A stretch of 64,000 bases of DNA. It comes from Desulfomicrobium escambiense DSM 10707. GTDB lineage: Bacteria; Desulfobacterota; Desulfovibrionia; Desulfovibrionales; Desulfomicrobiaceae. The stretch is from positions 124,001 through 188,000 of the forward strand of contig NZ_AUAR01000006.1 in assembly GCF_000428825.1 (NCBI RefSeq), read 5' to 3'. The notes below the pieces were generated by a model. It made no database searches. It was not told where the DNA came from and saw nothing but the letters and a program-made list of their open reading frames with translations. Of the stretch, positions 24,756-33,672 are shown piece after piece. Both the position numbers and the translations under genes were made by a program. How positions within the stretch are numbered: the first letter of the stretch is position 1; every line of letters begins with the position of its first letter.

Positions 24756-25080
24756 GATCCTCTTCCCGGTTAGGTGTTCCAACATTCTCTTCCGGACCCG
24801 GATCCGTCCCGGCGGACGGATCCGCGGCCTCGACGCGCAGATCCACGCACGCATCGGTCTTTCTGCGGCTGATCTCCTTGGGCGTCACGGAAACCGCGAA
24901 ATCGGGACAATGCAGTTCGCAGAAGCCGCAGTTCACGCATTCTTCCTCGCGGACCACGTGAGACTTGCCGTCCGCACGAAGCTCGAACACCCCGGCCGGG
25001 CAGAAGGCGGCACAGATTCCGCAGCCTTTGCACCAGTCCGGGTAAATCGTCACTTTTGCCAGACCTTTCTTTTTGGACAT
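24736..25080 (-). CDS. korD: 2-oxoacid oxidoreductase ferredoxin-type subunit (2[4Fe-4S])
   Basis: 114 residues. Two [4Fe-4S] binding motifs are visible: CKGCGICAAFCP (Cys17, 20, 23, 27) and CVNCGFCELHCP (Cys48, 51, 54, 58). A charged tail of about 50 residues with no clear fold follows (VEAADPSAGTDPGPEENV), longer than in most KorD chains. It transfers electrons between the TPP site and free ferredoxin. It is the first gene of the korDABC-surE-fba-gap run. The ATG at 25080 (MSKKKGLAK) is preferred over frames further upstream that lie in the intergenic region. Confidence 0.9.
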   Translation of the reverse strand: MSKKKGLAKVTIYPDWCKGCGICAAFCPAGVFELRADGKSHVVREEECVNCGFCELHCPDFAVSVTPKEISRRKTDACVDLRVEAADPSAGTDPGPEENVGTPNREEDHGHKKA

Positions 25081-25228
25081 AACTTTCGCTTGTGTTTGGA
25101 TGTTCCGTTGCAGGTCACACGAACGACACGCCCCCGCCCCTGAAAAGCGTTCTGACCCGGCAGGCAGGGCCACACTCCTTGCCAAGGCCGAAAACTTACC
25201 TGTAAGGACGGAAAAGACGCCGCTTGAT

Positions 25229-25258
25229 ACCATAGCAGGCGAGGCTTCAACCGTCCAA
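25229..25258 (-). promoter_or_regulatory. Candidate promoter for the kor operon
   Basis: On the minus strand, TTGGAC (complement of 25253-25258) and TATGGT (complement of 25229-25234) are 18 bases apart, leaving a leader of about 140 bases before korD. A TATAAT on the plus strand at 25272-25277 may serve the divergent yhaM-like gene, but no -35 is well placed for it. Confidence 0.3.
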
Positions 25259-25326
25259 TCTTCTTGAAAATTATAATACTTCGACGTAACGGTATTTTCC
25301 CATATTCATACAGGAATTGCAACTCG

Positions 25327-26406
25327 ATGACGAATGAAAAAAAATCCGTAAGCGATTTTTCCGAAGATCAGACTGTTTCAGGCATTTTTGTCATTTCCCA
25401 GGCCCAGTCCAAAAAGGCCAAGAACGGACCATACTGGCACCTGACCCTGACGGGACGAACAGGCAGCATCGAGGCGCGCATCTGGTTCCCCCAGAGCCAG
25501 AACTACGAGTCCCTGCAGGTCGATCAGTTCGTCGAGGTCAACGGCCGGGAGGAGACGTACAACGGCGTCCGGCAGCTGCGGATCAACAGCATGGTCGTGA
25601 TCGACCCCGCGGAACGGGGCCTGGACATGGCCGATTTCGTGCCCACCTCCGCCGTCCCGCCGGCCCGGCTCCTGGAGGAGCTGGAGACCTTCCTGCACGC
25701 CGAACTGACATACAAGCCCTGGTCCGCCCTGTGCAAAAGCATCCTGCGCGACGAGACCATCCGCACAGCCCTGCTGAGCGCGCCCGGCGCCAAGACCATC
25801 CATCACGCCTACGCCGGCGGCCTGCTGGAGCACACCCTGTCCATCATGCGCATCTGCAGGGCCCTGTCGGAGCTGTACCCGCAGATCGACAAGGAGATCC
25901 TCTTCGTGGGCGCCCTGTGCCACGACCTGGGCAAGGCCTTCGAGCTGTCCCACGGCGTCAGCCGCGAGTACACCGACTCCGGGCGCCTGCTGGGGCACAT
26001 CCAGATCGGCCTGGAGCTGCTGGGGCCCTTCCTGCGCAAGGCCAAGGACCTGCCCGAGGGCCTGGCCATGCACCTCAAGCACATCATCGTCGCCCACCAC
26101 GGCGAACTGGCCTTCGGCTCACCCTGCGTGCCGCAGACCATGGAGGCCTTCGTCCTGCACTACGCCGACAACCTGGATTCCAAGATCAACACCGTGCAGG
26201 GCGCCCTGACCACCCCCGAAGGCGAGGAGGCGCAGGGCTGGAGCGAGTACCACCGCACCCTGGGCCGCTACCTCTTCCAGCCGGAGCGCACGCCGAAGCA
26301 GACTCCGGGGGCGGAGCCGAAACAGGCCAGGAAGGCCGTCCCGAAACCCGACGCCTCGCCCCTGCTGAAGGCCATGGGCTTCACCGCAACATCCAACCAC
26401 GAGTGA
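25327..26406 (+). CDS. OB-fold/HD-domain 3'-5' exoribonuclease, YhaM family
   Basis: 359 residues. The N-terminal OB-fold (about 15-105, with GPYWHLTLTGRTGSIEARIW) is followed by an HD phosphohydrolase domain with HAYAGGLLEHTLS, GALCHDLGKAFEL and VAHHGELAFGSP, the order seen in YhaM/CBF1 exonucleases. A low-complexity basic tail follows. It probably trims RNA or single-stranded DNA ends. The ATG at 25327 is favoured because homologs begin near the OB-fold; an in-frame ATG 21 codons earlier overlaps the promoter-like AT-rich region. It precedes tmk by 9 bases. Confidence 0.88.
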   Translation: MTNEKKSVSDFSEDQTVSGIFVISQAQSKKAKNGPYWHLTLTGRTGSIEARIWFPQSQNYESLQVDQFVEVNGREETYNGVRQLRINSMVVIDPAERGLDMADFVPTSAVPPARLLEELETFLHAELTYKPWSALCKSILRDETIRTALLSAPGAKTIHHAYAGGLLEHTLSIMRICRALSELYPQIDKEILFVGALCHDLGKAFELSHGVSREYTDSGRLLGHIQIGLELLGPFLRKAKDLPEGLAMHLKHIIVAHHGELAFGSPCVPQTMEAFVLHYADNLDSKINTVQGALTTPEGEEAQGWSEYHRTLGRYLFQPERTPKQTPGAEPKQARKAVPKPDASPLLKAMGFTATSNHE

Positions 26407-26415
26407 GGTGAATGC

Positions 26416-27051
26416 ATGTTTCTGACGTTCGAAGGCATGGAAGGCTGCGGCAAATCGACGCAGTGCAAAAAACTCATCGAGCATTTCGTGAGACAGGGCC
26501 ACGACGTCCTGCACTCCCTTGAACCCGGTGGGAGCCGCCTGGGCAAGGAACTGCGCCGGATTCTCCTCGACCCCAAAAACAGCGACCTCTGCCCCACCGG
26601 CGAGCTGTTCCTCTACCTGGCCGACCGCGCCCAGCACGTGGCCTCGATCATCCGGCCGGCCATGGAGGACGGGCGGACCGTCATCTGCGACCGCTTCGCC
26701 GACTCAACCGTGGTCTACCAAGGCTACGGCCGGGGGCTTGAACCGAGCCTGCTGCACCAATTGAACGACGTGGCCGTGCAGGGCCTGTGGCCCGACGTGA
26801 CCATCCTCCTGGACGTGGACCCGGAGATCGGCCTCAAACGCGCCCTGACCCGCAACATGCGCGACAACAAGGCCACCACCGAAGGCCGCTTCGAGGCCGA
26901 GAGCATGGCCTTCCACACCCGCATCCGCGAAGGCTACCTGACCTGGGCCGCCCTGCACCGCAGACGCTTCCTGGTGGTGGACGCCAACAGGGACGAGGAC
27001 GCAGTCTTCGCCGCCATCCTGCGCGGACTGGAGGAGAAGGGCCTTGGCTAG
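26416..27051 (+). CDS. tmk: Thymidylate kinase
   Basis: 211 residues, the usual length. The P-loop is [12 protein letters not shown] near residue 4, the DRF motif is in [17 protein letters not shown], and the lid region follows. It phosphorylates dTMP to dTDP. It lies 9 bases after the YhaM-like gene, and its last codons overlap the next glycosyltransferase start by 8 bases. Confidence 0.96.
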   Translation: MFLTFEGMEGCGKSTQCKKLIEHFVRQGHDVLHSLEPGGSRLGKELRRILLDPKNSDLCPTGELFLYLADRAQHVASIIRPAMEDGRTVICDRFADSTVVYQGYGRGLEPSLLHQLNDVAVQGLWPDVTILLDVDPEIGLKRALTRNMRDNKATTEGRFEAESMAFHTRIREGYLTWAALHRRRFLVVDANRDEDAVFAAILRGLEEKGLG

Positions 27052-27811
27052 GCCCACCGTCACGGGGCTGGTCCTGACCCTGAACGGGGCCAAGTATCTG
27101 GATGAATGTCTGAAATCGCTGGACTTCTGCGACCGGCTGCTGGTCGTGGACTCGGGCAGCACCGACGCCACGCGCGACATCGCCGAACGCCACGGGGCCA
27201 CGGTGCTGGTCAACCCCTGGCCCGGCCCGAAGAAGCAGTTCGAGTTCGCCTTCGAGCACGTGAAGACGGAATGGGTGGTATCCCTGGACCAGGACGAGAT
27301 CCTGTCCGACGAACTGCGGGCCTCGGTCATGACGGCTCTGGGGGACACGCAGGGCATGAGCGCCTTCATCTGCCCGCGCACGTCGTTCTATTTCGACCGC
27401 TTCCTGCGCCACAGCGGCTGGTACCCCGACCTGCTGCCGCGCGTCTTCCGCCTGGCCGACACGGGCGTGCACGTCTCGGGCCCGCACTACGGCTTCGAGC
27501 CCAGGGGCAAGACGCGCCGCCTGTCGGGCGACATCATCCACTACCCCTACGAGAACCTGAAGCAGCACGTCGACAAGATCAACTACTACACCCAGATCGC
27601 CGCCGAGGAGATGCACGCCAAGGGCAAGCGCTCGGGCGTGGCCAAGGCCCTGGGCCACGGCCTGGCCAGGTTCCTGAAGATCTACGTCTTCCGCCGCGGC
27701 TTCCTCGACGGCAAGGCCGGCTTCGTGCTGGCGGTCAACTCCTTCTTCTACGCCTTCCAGAAGTACATCCGGCTGGCGGAACTCAATCAACGGGACAAAA
27801 AAGGCGCGTAG
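27044..27811 (+). CDS. Family 2 glycosyltransferase (WaaE/KdtX-like)
   Basis: 255 residues. The GT-A fold signatures are [33 protein letters not shown] and the DxD-type motif DQDEIL. The later part, with [20 protein letters not shown], matches the lipopolysaccharide-core WaaE/KdtX group. It probably adds a sugar (often glucose) to the inner core at the cytoplasmic face. The start is TTG at 27044, inside the tmk stop region, with GGAG about 9 bases upstream; the next in-frame ATG is well inside the conserved fold. Confidence 0.87.
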   Translation: MARPTVTGLVLTLNGAKYLDECLKSLDFCDRLLVVDSGSTDATRDIAERHGATVLVNPWPGPKKQFEFAFEHVKTEWVVSLDQDEILSDELRASVMTALGDTQGMSAFICPRTSFYFDRFLRHSGWYPDLLPRVFRLADTGVHVSGPHYGFEPRGKTRRLSGDIIHYPYENLKQHVDKINYYTQIAAEEMHAKGKRSGVAKALGHGLARFLKIYVFRRGFLDGKAGFVLAVNSFFYAFQKYIRLAELNQRDKKGA

Positions 27812-27815
27812 ACCT

Positions 27816-27844
27816 CCCGCCGCTCCGCTTCCCGGAGCGGCGGG
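27816..27844. terminator. Hairpin between converging GT2 and fumC genes
   Basis: CCCGCCGCTCCG (27816-27827) and CGGAGCGGCGGG (27833-27844) form a perfect 12-bp stem with loop CTTCC. There is no T-run on either side, so termination would need another factor. Confidence 0.55.
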
Positions 27845-27853
27845 AATGCATCA

Positions 27854-29254
27854 TCAGCCCGTCCCGTGCGGCCTGGCCATCCGCAGCGGCTGCACCAGCT
27901 CGTCGAACCTCTCCCCGTCCAGATACCCGAGTTCAAGGCAGGCCTGCCGCAGGCCCGTGCCTTCGGAGTGAGCCTTGTGGGCCACCTCGGCGGCCTTGTC
28001 ATAGCCGATGACGGGCGACAGGGCCGTGACCAGCATGAGCGAATTCCCCACATGCCGGGCGATGACCGCCTCGTCGGCCGCCAGGCCCTTGAGGGCGTGC
28101 TCCGAGAAGCTCCGGCAGGCGTCGGCCGCCAGGCGCATGCCGGTCAGCAGATTGAAGATCATGAGGGGCTTGAAGACGTTGAGCTCGAAGTTGCCCTGGG
28201 ACCCGGCGAACCCCACGGCAGCATCCAGGCCCATGATCTGCACCGCGACCATGGTCATGGCCTCGGACTGGGTCGGGTTGACCTTGCCGGGCATGATGGA
28301 CGAGCCGGGCTCGTTGGCTGGCAGGACCAGTTCCCCGATGCCGGCCCGGGGCCCCGAGGCCAGCCAGCGGATGTCGTTGGCGATCTTTATCAGGGACCCG
28401 GCCAGGGTGCGCACGGCGCCCGAGGTCGCGACCACGGCGTCATGGGCCGAAAGGGCGGCGAAGAAGTTTGGGGCGGGCTCGAAGGGCAGGCCCGTGATAT
28501 CCGCGATCTCCCGCGCCGCCGTGCGCGCGAAGTCGGGGTGCGTGCCCAGGCCCGTGCCCACGGCCGTACCGCCCAGGGCCAGCCGGTACAGATGCGGCAG
28601 GCAGCCGCGCAGGCGCTCCAGATTGTCGGCCAGCAGCGCCGCGTAGCCCGAGAACTCCTGTCCCAAGGTCATGGGCACGGCGTCCTGCAGGTGCGTGCGG
28701 CCGATCTTGACGATACGGTCCCAGGCCGCGGCCTTGTCCTCCAGCCCGGCCCGCATGGCCTCCACGGCCGGAAGGAACTCGCCCGTCAGCATGAGGGCCG
28801 CGGCGATGTGCATGGCCGCCGGAAAGGTGTCGTTGGAGGACTGGGACATGTTGACGTGGTCGTTGGGATGCACGGGTCGCTTGCTGCCCATGACCCCACC
28901 CAGCATCTCTATGGCCCGGTTGGCCACGACCTCGTTGACGTTCATGTTGGTTTGGGTGCCGCTGCCCGTCTGCCACACGTGCAGGGGGAAATGTCCGGCC
29001 AGGGACCCGTCCATGACCTCGCGGCAGGCGGCCATGATCGGCTCGGCCAATTCCCCCGGGAGCCTCCCGAGACCCAGGTTGGCCCGGGCCGCCGCGAGCT
29101 TGAGCACGCCGAAGGCGTGGATGACTTCACCCGGCATGAGGTCATGCCCGATGTGGAAGTATTTCAGAGAGCGCTGGGTCTGGGCTCCCCAGTAACGGTC
29201 GGCCGGGACCTCGACGGGCCCCATGCTGTCGGTCTCTATGCGCATTTCGGCCAT
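27854..29254 (-). CDS. fumC: Class II fumarate hydratase
   Basis: 466 residues, typical of FumC. The signature [11 protein letters not shown] is intact, with [15 protein letters not shown] and [14 protein letters not shown] supplying active-site residues and [16 protein letters not shown] upstream. It interconverts fumarate and malate. I place the start at ATG 29254 because GGAGGT lies 7 bases upstream; a GTG three codons earlier (29263) would abut that ribosome site. It follows a nitroreductase gene on the same strand by 19 bases. Confidence 0.96.
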   Translation of the reverse strand: MAEMRIETDSMGPVEVPADRYWGAQTQRSLKYFHIGHDLMPGEVIHAFGVLKLAAARANLGLGRLPGELAEPIMAACREVMDGSLAGHFPLHVWQTGSGTQTNMNVNEVVANRAIEMLGGVMGSKRPVHPNDHVNMSQSSNDTFPAAMHIAAALMLTGEFLPAVEAMRAGLEDKAAAWDRIVKIGRTHLQDAVPMTLGQEFSGYAALLADNLERLRGCLPHLYRLALGGTAVGTGLGTHPDFARTAAREIADITGLPFEPAPNFFAALSAHDAVVATSGAVRTLAGSLIKIANDIRWLASGPRAGIGELVLPANEPGSSIMPGKVNPTQSEAMTMVAVQIMGLDAAVGFAGSQGNFELNVFKPLMIFNLLTGMRLAADACRSFSEHALKGLAADEAVIARHVGNSLMLVTALSPVIGYDKAAEVAHKAHSEGTGLRQACLELGYLDGERFDELVQPLRMARPHGTG

Positions 29255-29273
29255 GACGCCCACCTCCGGCTGA

Positions 29274-29879
29274 TCAGATTTTCTTGACGACGTTCTCCAA
29301 AGGCTTCTTGTTCGGACCCTGGGTGGGCCGAAGCGGCTTGCCCACGGGCACCACGGCCATGAACTCGCCCCCGGGCTCCTGCAGAAACTCCAGCACCCGG
29401 TCCTTGACCAGGTAGAGTATGCCCAGCCACACGGCGCCCAGGCCCAAGGACGTGGCGGCCAGGAGCAGATTCTCCACGGCCGCGGCCGAGCTCTGGATCT
29501 CCATGGTGCGGAAGAAGTCGAAGGCCTGGTCCCGGTCGACCTCGAACAGTTCCGTGCCGTGGCTGATGAGGTCGCCGGTGTTGACCACGGCGATTGTCGC
29601 CGGGGCCGAGGCTATGCTGCGGGCGGCCATGCGCAGGAGCGACGAGGCCGGCTTCTCGAAGGTCTTGGATATGGCTGAGACGCGTTCGGCCAGTTCCGTC
29701 CGGGCGTCGCCCTCCAGGACGACGAACTTCCAGGACTGGCGGTTGTGGGCCGAAGGGGCCTGGTTGGCCGCGTCCAGAATGGTCGTGAGCATGTCCTCGG
29801 GCAGGGGCTCGGGCGAGAACTGCCGTATGCTGTGACGGGCGTGGATGGTGTCCAGGGTTGCGTTGCGCAGAAGATTCAT
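29274..29879 (-). CDS. Nitroreductase-family flavoprotein
   Basis: 201 residues. FMN-binding family landmarks are [36 protein letters not shown] and the late [15 protein letters not shown] with PVGKP. These proteins are homodimeric NAD(P)H-dependent FMN oxidoreductases; the physiological substrate is unknown. It is upstream of fumC in the same direction with a 19-base gap, so they may share a transcript. Confidence 0.9.
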   Translation of the reverse strand: MNLLRNATLDTIHARHSIRQFSPEPLPEDMLTTILDAANQAPSAHNRQSWKFVVLEGDARTELAERVSAISKTFEKPASSLLRMAARSIASAPATIAVVNTGDLISHGTELFEVDRDQAFDFFRTMEIQSSAAAVENLLLAATSLGLGAVWLGILYLVKDRVLEFLQEPGGEFMAVVPVGKPLRPTQGPNKKPLENVVKKI

Positions 29880-29976
29880 GTTCGTCCCCTCGTATGGTGC
29901 GGATTGACTTTGGCATGGCCCGAGCGCACAAGCGTTGGCCGGGCGTCCGCCCTGCAACCGAACCACTAGCCCCAAC

Positions 29977-30738
29977 ATGGCACGCAAGACAACCTCCGCC
30001 ACCACGCGCCGCACCCCGGCGCGCTCAACCAGCGGCAAGCCGGGCAGCGGCCCTTCAGGCCTGCTGCGCCGCGTGCTGCGCGGGGCCGGATGGCTCCTGC
30101 CGGGGATCGTGCTCCTCATCGCCGTCCTGCGTTTCGTGCCGCCGCCCACCAGCGCTTTCATGCTCGTACGGCACGCCGAGCGGCTTTTCGGTGACGGCGG
30201 CCCGGCCGTCATGTATGCGTGGACCCCGATAAAGGACATCTCGCGGCACATGGCCCTGGCCGTTGTCGCCGCCGAGGACCAGAACTTCCCCAGCCACTTC
30301 GGCTTCGACGTGGACGCCATCGCCCGCGCCATGGAGCACAACGAGAAAAGCGCGCGGGTCCGCGGGGCGAGCACCATCACCCAGCAGGTGGCCAAGAACC
30401 TCTTCCTCTGGTCCGGGCGCAGCTACGTGCGCAAGGCGCTGGAGGCGGGCCTGACCGTCCTGCTCGAAATCCTGTGGTCCAAGGAGAGGATTCTGGAGGT
30501 GTATCTGAACATCGCCGAATTCGGGGACGGGACGTACGGGGTCGAGGCGGCGGCGAAGCGATTTTTCGGCAAGACGCCCGACCGTCTCAGCCGCTACGAG
30601 GCCGCGATCCTGGCCTCGGTGCTGCCCAACCCGCGGCGGCTCCTGGCCCAGCGCCCATCTCCCTACGTCATGCAGCGGGCCAACTGGGTCCAGAACCAGA
30701 TGCGCCAACTCGGTCCGGAGTACCTGAACAGCCTCTAG
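29977..30738 (+). CDS. mtgA: Monofunctional peptidoglycan glycosyltransferase
   Basis: 253 residues. One membrane anchor lies at about residues 37-55 (LLPGIVLLIAVLRFVPP), followed by a GT51 domain with all motifs: VVAAEDQNFPSHFGFD (catalytic Glu), RGASTITQQVAKNLFLW, KERILEVYLNIAEFG and YGVEAAAKRFFG. It polymerises lipid II on the periplasmic side without a transpeptidase domain. The start is uncertain: ATG 29977 lacks a clear ribosome site and an in-frame TTG at 29935 is possible. The N-terminal 30 residues are basic and Thr/Ser-rich. Confidence 0.93.
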   Translation: MARKTTSATTRRTPARSTSGKPGSGPSGLLRRVLRGAGWLLPGIVLLIAVLRFVPPPTSAFMLVRHAERLFGDGGPAVMYAWTPIKDISRHMALAVVAAEDQNFPSHFGFDVDAIARAMEHNEKSARVRGASTITQQVAKNLFLWSGRSYVRKALEAGLTVLLEILWSKERILEVYLNIAEFGDGTYGVEAAAKRFFGKTPDRLSRYEAAILASVLPNPRRLLAQRPSPYVMQRANWVQNQMRQLGPEYLNSL

Positions 30739-30797
30739 CGGCGCCGCCCGCCCCGCGCCGCCACCGCAACCACACTCGAAAGGGAAGAAGACACGAC

Positions 30798-31676
30798 ATG
30801 CAACCGGGAATCATCATGGCCGCCGGGGCCTACATCAGCTGGGGCCTGCTGCCCGTCTACTGGAAGCTGCTGGGGCACGTGCCCACGGCCCAACTCCTGT
30901 CGCACCGCATCGCCTGGTCCTTCGTCACTCTGGCCGTGTTCCTGGGCCTGCTCGGGCGACTGCGTCCCCTGTGCGGCCGCCTGTCCCCCGAGGTCCGGCG
31001 CTGCTACGTCCTGGCAAGCCTTCTGATCGGCGTGAACTGGTTCATCTATGTCTGGAGCGTCAACGCGGGCTACATCGTTGAGGCGAGCCTGGGGTACTTC
31101 ATCACGCCCCTACTTTCGGTGCTGCTGGGCGTCTTCTTCCTGCGCGAACGCCTGCGGGGTCTGCAGTGGGCGCCCCTGGCCCTGGCCGCCGTCGGGGTCG
31201 TCTACCTCGCCTTCGACTACGGGCGCCTGCCCTGGGTCGCCCTGGTGCTGGCATCGACCTTCAGCCTCTACGGCCTGGTCAAGAAGCGCGCGCCCCTGCC
31301 CGCCTTCGAGGGCCTGACCCTGGAGACCGCCCTCCTGCTCCCCCCCGCCCTGGCCTGGCTCGCCTGGAGCGAATTCGACGGCAAGGGGGTCTTCCTCCAC
31401 GCCGGCACGCTCTCTGATCTGCTCCTGATCGGAGCAGGCGCGGTCACCACGGCCCCGCTGGCCCTGTTCGCCGCCGCAGCCCAGCGCATCCCCCTGTCCA
31501 TGATCGGCATCCTGCAGTACATCGCCCCCACCATCCAGTTCCTGCTGGGCGTCTTCATGTACCACGAACCCTTCACCCGCTCCCAGCTGGCGGGCTTCTC
31601 CATGGTCTGGGCGGCCCTGCTCCTTTTTCTGCTCGAACGCTGGCGATTCGGGCGCGCCTTGCGCCGTACGTCGTGA
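30798..31676 (+). CDS. rarD: RarD-type EamA permease
   Basis: 292 residues with about ten membrane helices. The sequence opens with GAYISWGLLPVYWKLLGHVP and has HRIAWS and NWFIYVWSVNAGYIVEASLGY, the conserved core of RarD-type chloramphenicol-sensitivity proteins in the drug/metabolite superfamily. A second repeat carries ILQYIAPTIQFLLGV. It is an inner-membrane exporter of unknown substrate. It follows mtgA by 59 bases on the same strand and has an AGGGAAG ribosome site. Confidence 0.92.
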   Translation: MQPGIIMAAGAYISWGLLPVYWKLLGHVPTAQLLSHRIAWSFVTLAVFLGLLGRLRPLCGRLSPEVRRCYVLASLLIGVNWFIYVWSVNAGYIVEASLGYFITPLLSVLLGVFFLRERLRGLQWAPLALAAVGVVYLAFDYGRLPWVALVLASTFSLYGLVKKRAPLPAFEGLTLETALLLPPALAWLAWSEFDGKGVFLHAGTLSDLLLIGAGAVTTAPLALFAAAAQRIPLSMIGILQYIAPTIQFLLGVFMYHEPFTRSQLAGFSMVWAALLLFLLERWRFGRALRRTS

Positions 31677-31682
31677 ACAGGG

Positions 31683-31710
31683 CGTAAAAAAAGCCGGACT
31701 GGCCGGCTTT
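31683..31710 (-). terminator. Terminator after the DegT aminotransferase gene
   Basis: AAAGCCGG (31690-31697) pairs with CCGGCTTT (31703-31710). Read on the minus strand the stem ends in a run of T (complement of the A-run at 31686-31692), so it serves the gene ending at 31793. Confidence 0.75.
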
Positions 31711-31720
31711 GGGGAAGAGG

Positions 31721-31757
31721 TTGCCTCCGGCGGGCAGGGGGTTCGCCCCCTGCACCC
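31721..31757. repeat. REP-like palindromic element
   Basis: GCAGGGGG (31734-31741), a TTCG tetraloop, and CCCCCTGC (31746-31753), preceded by TTGCCTCCGGCGG. Elements of this shape, a CCTCCGGCGG lead-in with a G-rich hairpin, recur between genes in many Desulfovibrionales genomes, as far as I recall. Only one copy is in this window. Confidence 0.5.
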
Positions 31758-31792
31758 CGTGCATGTCGGATCGCGGATGGGGCCGGCCGGGC

Positions 31793-32944
31793 CTATTTGC
31801 CCAGAATCTCCCGTACGGCCTGGATGACGTCGGTCACGTCGGCGTCCGTCAGTTTGGCCGAGATGGGCAGGCTGACCGTGCGGCGGCCGATGTCGCGGGC
31901 GTGCGGGTACTGGTCCGGAGACCAGCCGAAGCGGCCCTGATAGAACGGGTGTTCGGGGATGGACAGGTAATGCACGCCCACGCCGATCTTGTACTTCGTC
32001 ATTGCCGACAGGAAGGCGTCGCGACTGATGCCGGTCCGCGCCTCGTCCACCAGGATGGAGAAGAGGTGGAACGCGTGGCGGGTGTCCGGCTCCACGGGCG
32101 CGGGCAGGGTCAGGGGGAGGTCGGACAGTTCATCCATGTAGCGTGTCCAGATTTCCCGGCGCCGCTCCCAGAACGGTTCGACCTTCTCCATCTGCCGCAG
32201 GCCGATGGCCGCCTGCAGGTCCATCATGTTGTACTTGAACCCGGCCTCGGTCACGAGATAGTGCTTGTAGCCCTCGTCGCCGAAACGCTTCCAGGCGTCG
32301 GCGGACATGCCGTGCAGGGCCAGGACCTTGAGACGCGCCGCGTACTCGGGCTTGCGGGCGAGAATAAGGCCGCCCTCGCCGGTGATGACGTTCTTGGTCA
32401 CGTAGAAGCTGAAGCAGCCGAAATCGCCGAAGTTCCCGGCCTTGCGGCCGCGGTACTCCGTCTCGATGGCGTGGGCGCAGTCCTCGATGATGGTCAGGCC
32501 TTGCTCTTCGGCGATGGCGCAGAGCGGATCCATGTCGCAGGAACGGCCGGCGAAGTGCACGGGCAGGATGGCCTTGGTGCGCGACGTGATCTTCGCCCTG
32601 ACCCTTTCCGGGTCGATGTTCATGCTGCGCGGGTCGATGTCCGCCAGGACGGGGGTCGCCCCGGCGTGGATGATGGCGTTGACCGAAGCGCAGAAGGTCA
32701 TGGGCGTGGTGATGACCTCGTCGCCGGGCCCGATGCCGGCGGCCAAGATGCTCAGATGCAGGGCGGCAGTGCAGGAGTTGACGGCGATGGCGTGCGTGGC
32801 GCCCTTGTAGGCGGCGAAACGGCGCTCGAACTCCGCCACCCGCGGGCCGGTCCCGATCCAGCCGCTGCGCAGGCAGGAAACCACTTCCTCAATCTCGTCC
32901 TCTTCAATCCTGGGCGACCCGAAAACCAAAAAATTCTCGCGCAT
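31793..32944 (-). CDS. DegT/DnrJ/EryC1/StrS-family PLP aminotransferase
   Basis: 383 residues, usual for the family. The fold type I features include AVNSCTAALHLSILAAGIGPGDEVITTPMT (shown in part), IIEDCAHAIE with the PLP-ring aspartate, and the cofactor lysine in SFYVTKNVITGEGG. Such enzymes transaminate nucleotide-linked keto-sugars for surface glycans. I start at ATG 32944, six bases after GGAG; a TTG four codons upstream overlaps that ribosome site. No sugar-nucleotide genes flank it, so its pathway is unknown. Confidence 0.93.
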   Translation of the reverse strand: MRENFLVFGSPRIEEDEIEEVVSCLRSGWIGTGPRVAEFERRFAAYKGATHAIAVNSCTAALHLSILAAGIGPGDEVITTPMTFCASVNAIIHAGATPVLADIDPRSMNIDPERVRAKITSRTKAILPVHFAGRSCDMDPLCAIAEEQGLTIIEDCAHAIETEYRGRKAGNFGDFGCFSFYVTKNVITGEGGLILARKPEYAARLKVLALHGMSADAWKRFGDEGYKHYLVTEAGFKYNMMDLQAAIGLRQMEKVEPFWERRREIWTRYMDELSDLPLTLPAPVEPDTRHAFHLFSILVDEARTGISRDAFLSAMTKYKIGVGVHYLSIPEHPFYQGRFGWSPDQYPHARDIGRRTVSLPISAKLTDADVTDVIQAVREILGK

Positions 32945-32977
32945 TGTGCTCTCCAACAGGAAGGCCCCATCCCGTCA

Positions 32978-33006
32978 TGGACGGCGGGGCGATTAATCTT
33001 TATAGC
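32978..33006 (+). promoter_or_regulatory. Probable promoter of the glutaredoxin-FTR pair
   Basis: TGGACG (32978-32983) and TATAGC (33001-33006) are 17 bases apart, with four of six matches at each box. RNA would start about 55 bases before the ATG at 33068. Confidence 0.4.
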
Positions 33007-33067
33007 TTCCCAATCCATGAGACGGCCAAGGGCTATCCCAACGCCCTCTGCATAGCAAGGAGGATCT

Positions 33068-33322
33068 ATGAACAACAAATCCATCACGCTTTACGCCCTG
33101 AGCACCTGCATCCACTGCAAGAAGACCAAGGAATACCTCGACGACTGCGGCGCCAAGTACGACTGCATCTTCGTCGACAAGCTCGAAGGCGAGGAGCGCA
33201 AGCAGATCATCGAGGCCATCAAGAAGGTCAACCCCAAGCTCTCCTTCCCCACCCTGCTCGTGGACGAGGAAGCCATCGTCGGCTTCAAGCAGGACCAGAT
33301 CAAAGAGGCGCTTGAGAGATGA
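33068..33322 (+). CDS. Glutaredoxin-like protein
   Basis: 84 residues, a single thioredoxin fold. The active site is Cys14-Ile-His-Cys17 (STCIHCKKTKEYL), and the conserved cis-proline loop is SFPTLLVDEEAIVGF. CIHC is not the CPYC of classical glutaredoxins. A strong AAGGAGG ribosome site precedes the ATG. The stop overlaps the start of the ferredoxin-thioredoxin reductase chain (ATGA), so the two are made together. The likely role is as the disulfide partner that the reductase reduces. Confidence 0.9.
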   Translation: MNNKSITLYALSTCIHCKKTKEYLDDCGAKYDCIFVDKLEGEERKQIIEAIKKVNPKLSFPTLLVDEEAIVGFKQDQIKEALER

Positions 33323-33672
33323 TGACGCCCGATGAACTCCTCGACAAGTTGCGGCCTCTGCAGGAATCAAAGGGCTATTTTTTCAACAGGGACAGGGCCT
33401 TCGTCCTTGACCTCATGGAGAGCCTGCTGATCAACCGCGACCGTTACGGCTACATGGCCTGCCCCTGTCGCCTGGCCTCGGGCAACCGCGACCTGGACAA
33501 GGACATCTTCTGCCCCTGCGTCTACCGCGAGCCCGACGTGGCCGAGTTCGGCGCCTGCTACTGCGGCCTCTACGTCTCCAAGGACTGGAACGAGGACAGG
33601 ATCCCGCACGAGGTCGTGCCCGAGCGCCGCGACCCGGAAAAGCTCATGGCCGGGCTGCTCTTCGAGGAATGA
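33319..33672 (+). CDS. Ferredoxin-thioredoxin reductase catalytic chain (short anaerobe type)
   Basis: 117 residues. Six cysteines are in three C-x-C motifs: CPC (48/50), CPC (65/67) and CYC (80/82), spaced 14 and 12. In plant and cyanobacterial FTR the order is CPC-x16-CPC-x8-CHC, so here the third motif has Tyr in place of the active-site His and the spacing is shifted. These cysteines hold a [4Fe-4S] cluster and the redox disulfide. No variable-chain gene is seen. The gene is translationally coupled to the upstream glutaredoxin-like gene, which is probably its substrate. Confidence 0.9.
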   Translation: MMTPDELLDKLRPLQESKGYFFNRDRAFVLDLMESLLINRDRYGYMACPCRLASGNRDLDKDIFCPCVYREPDVAEFGACYCGLYVSKDWNEDRIPHEVVPERRDPEKLMAGLLFEE

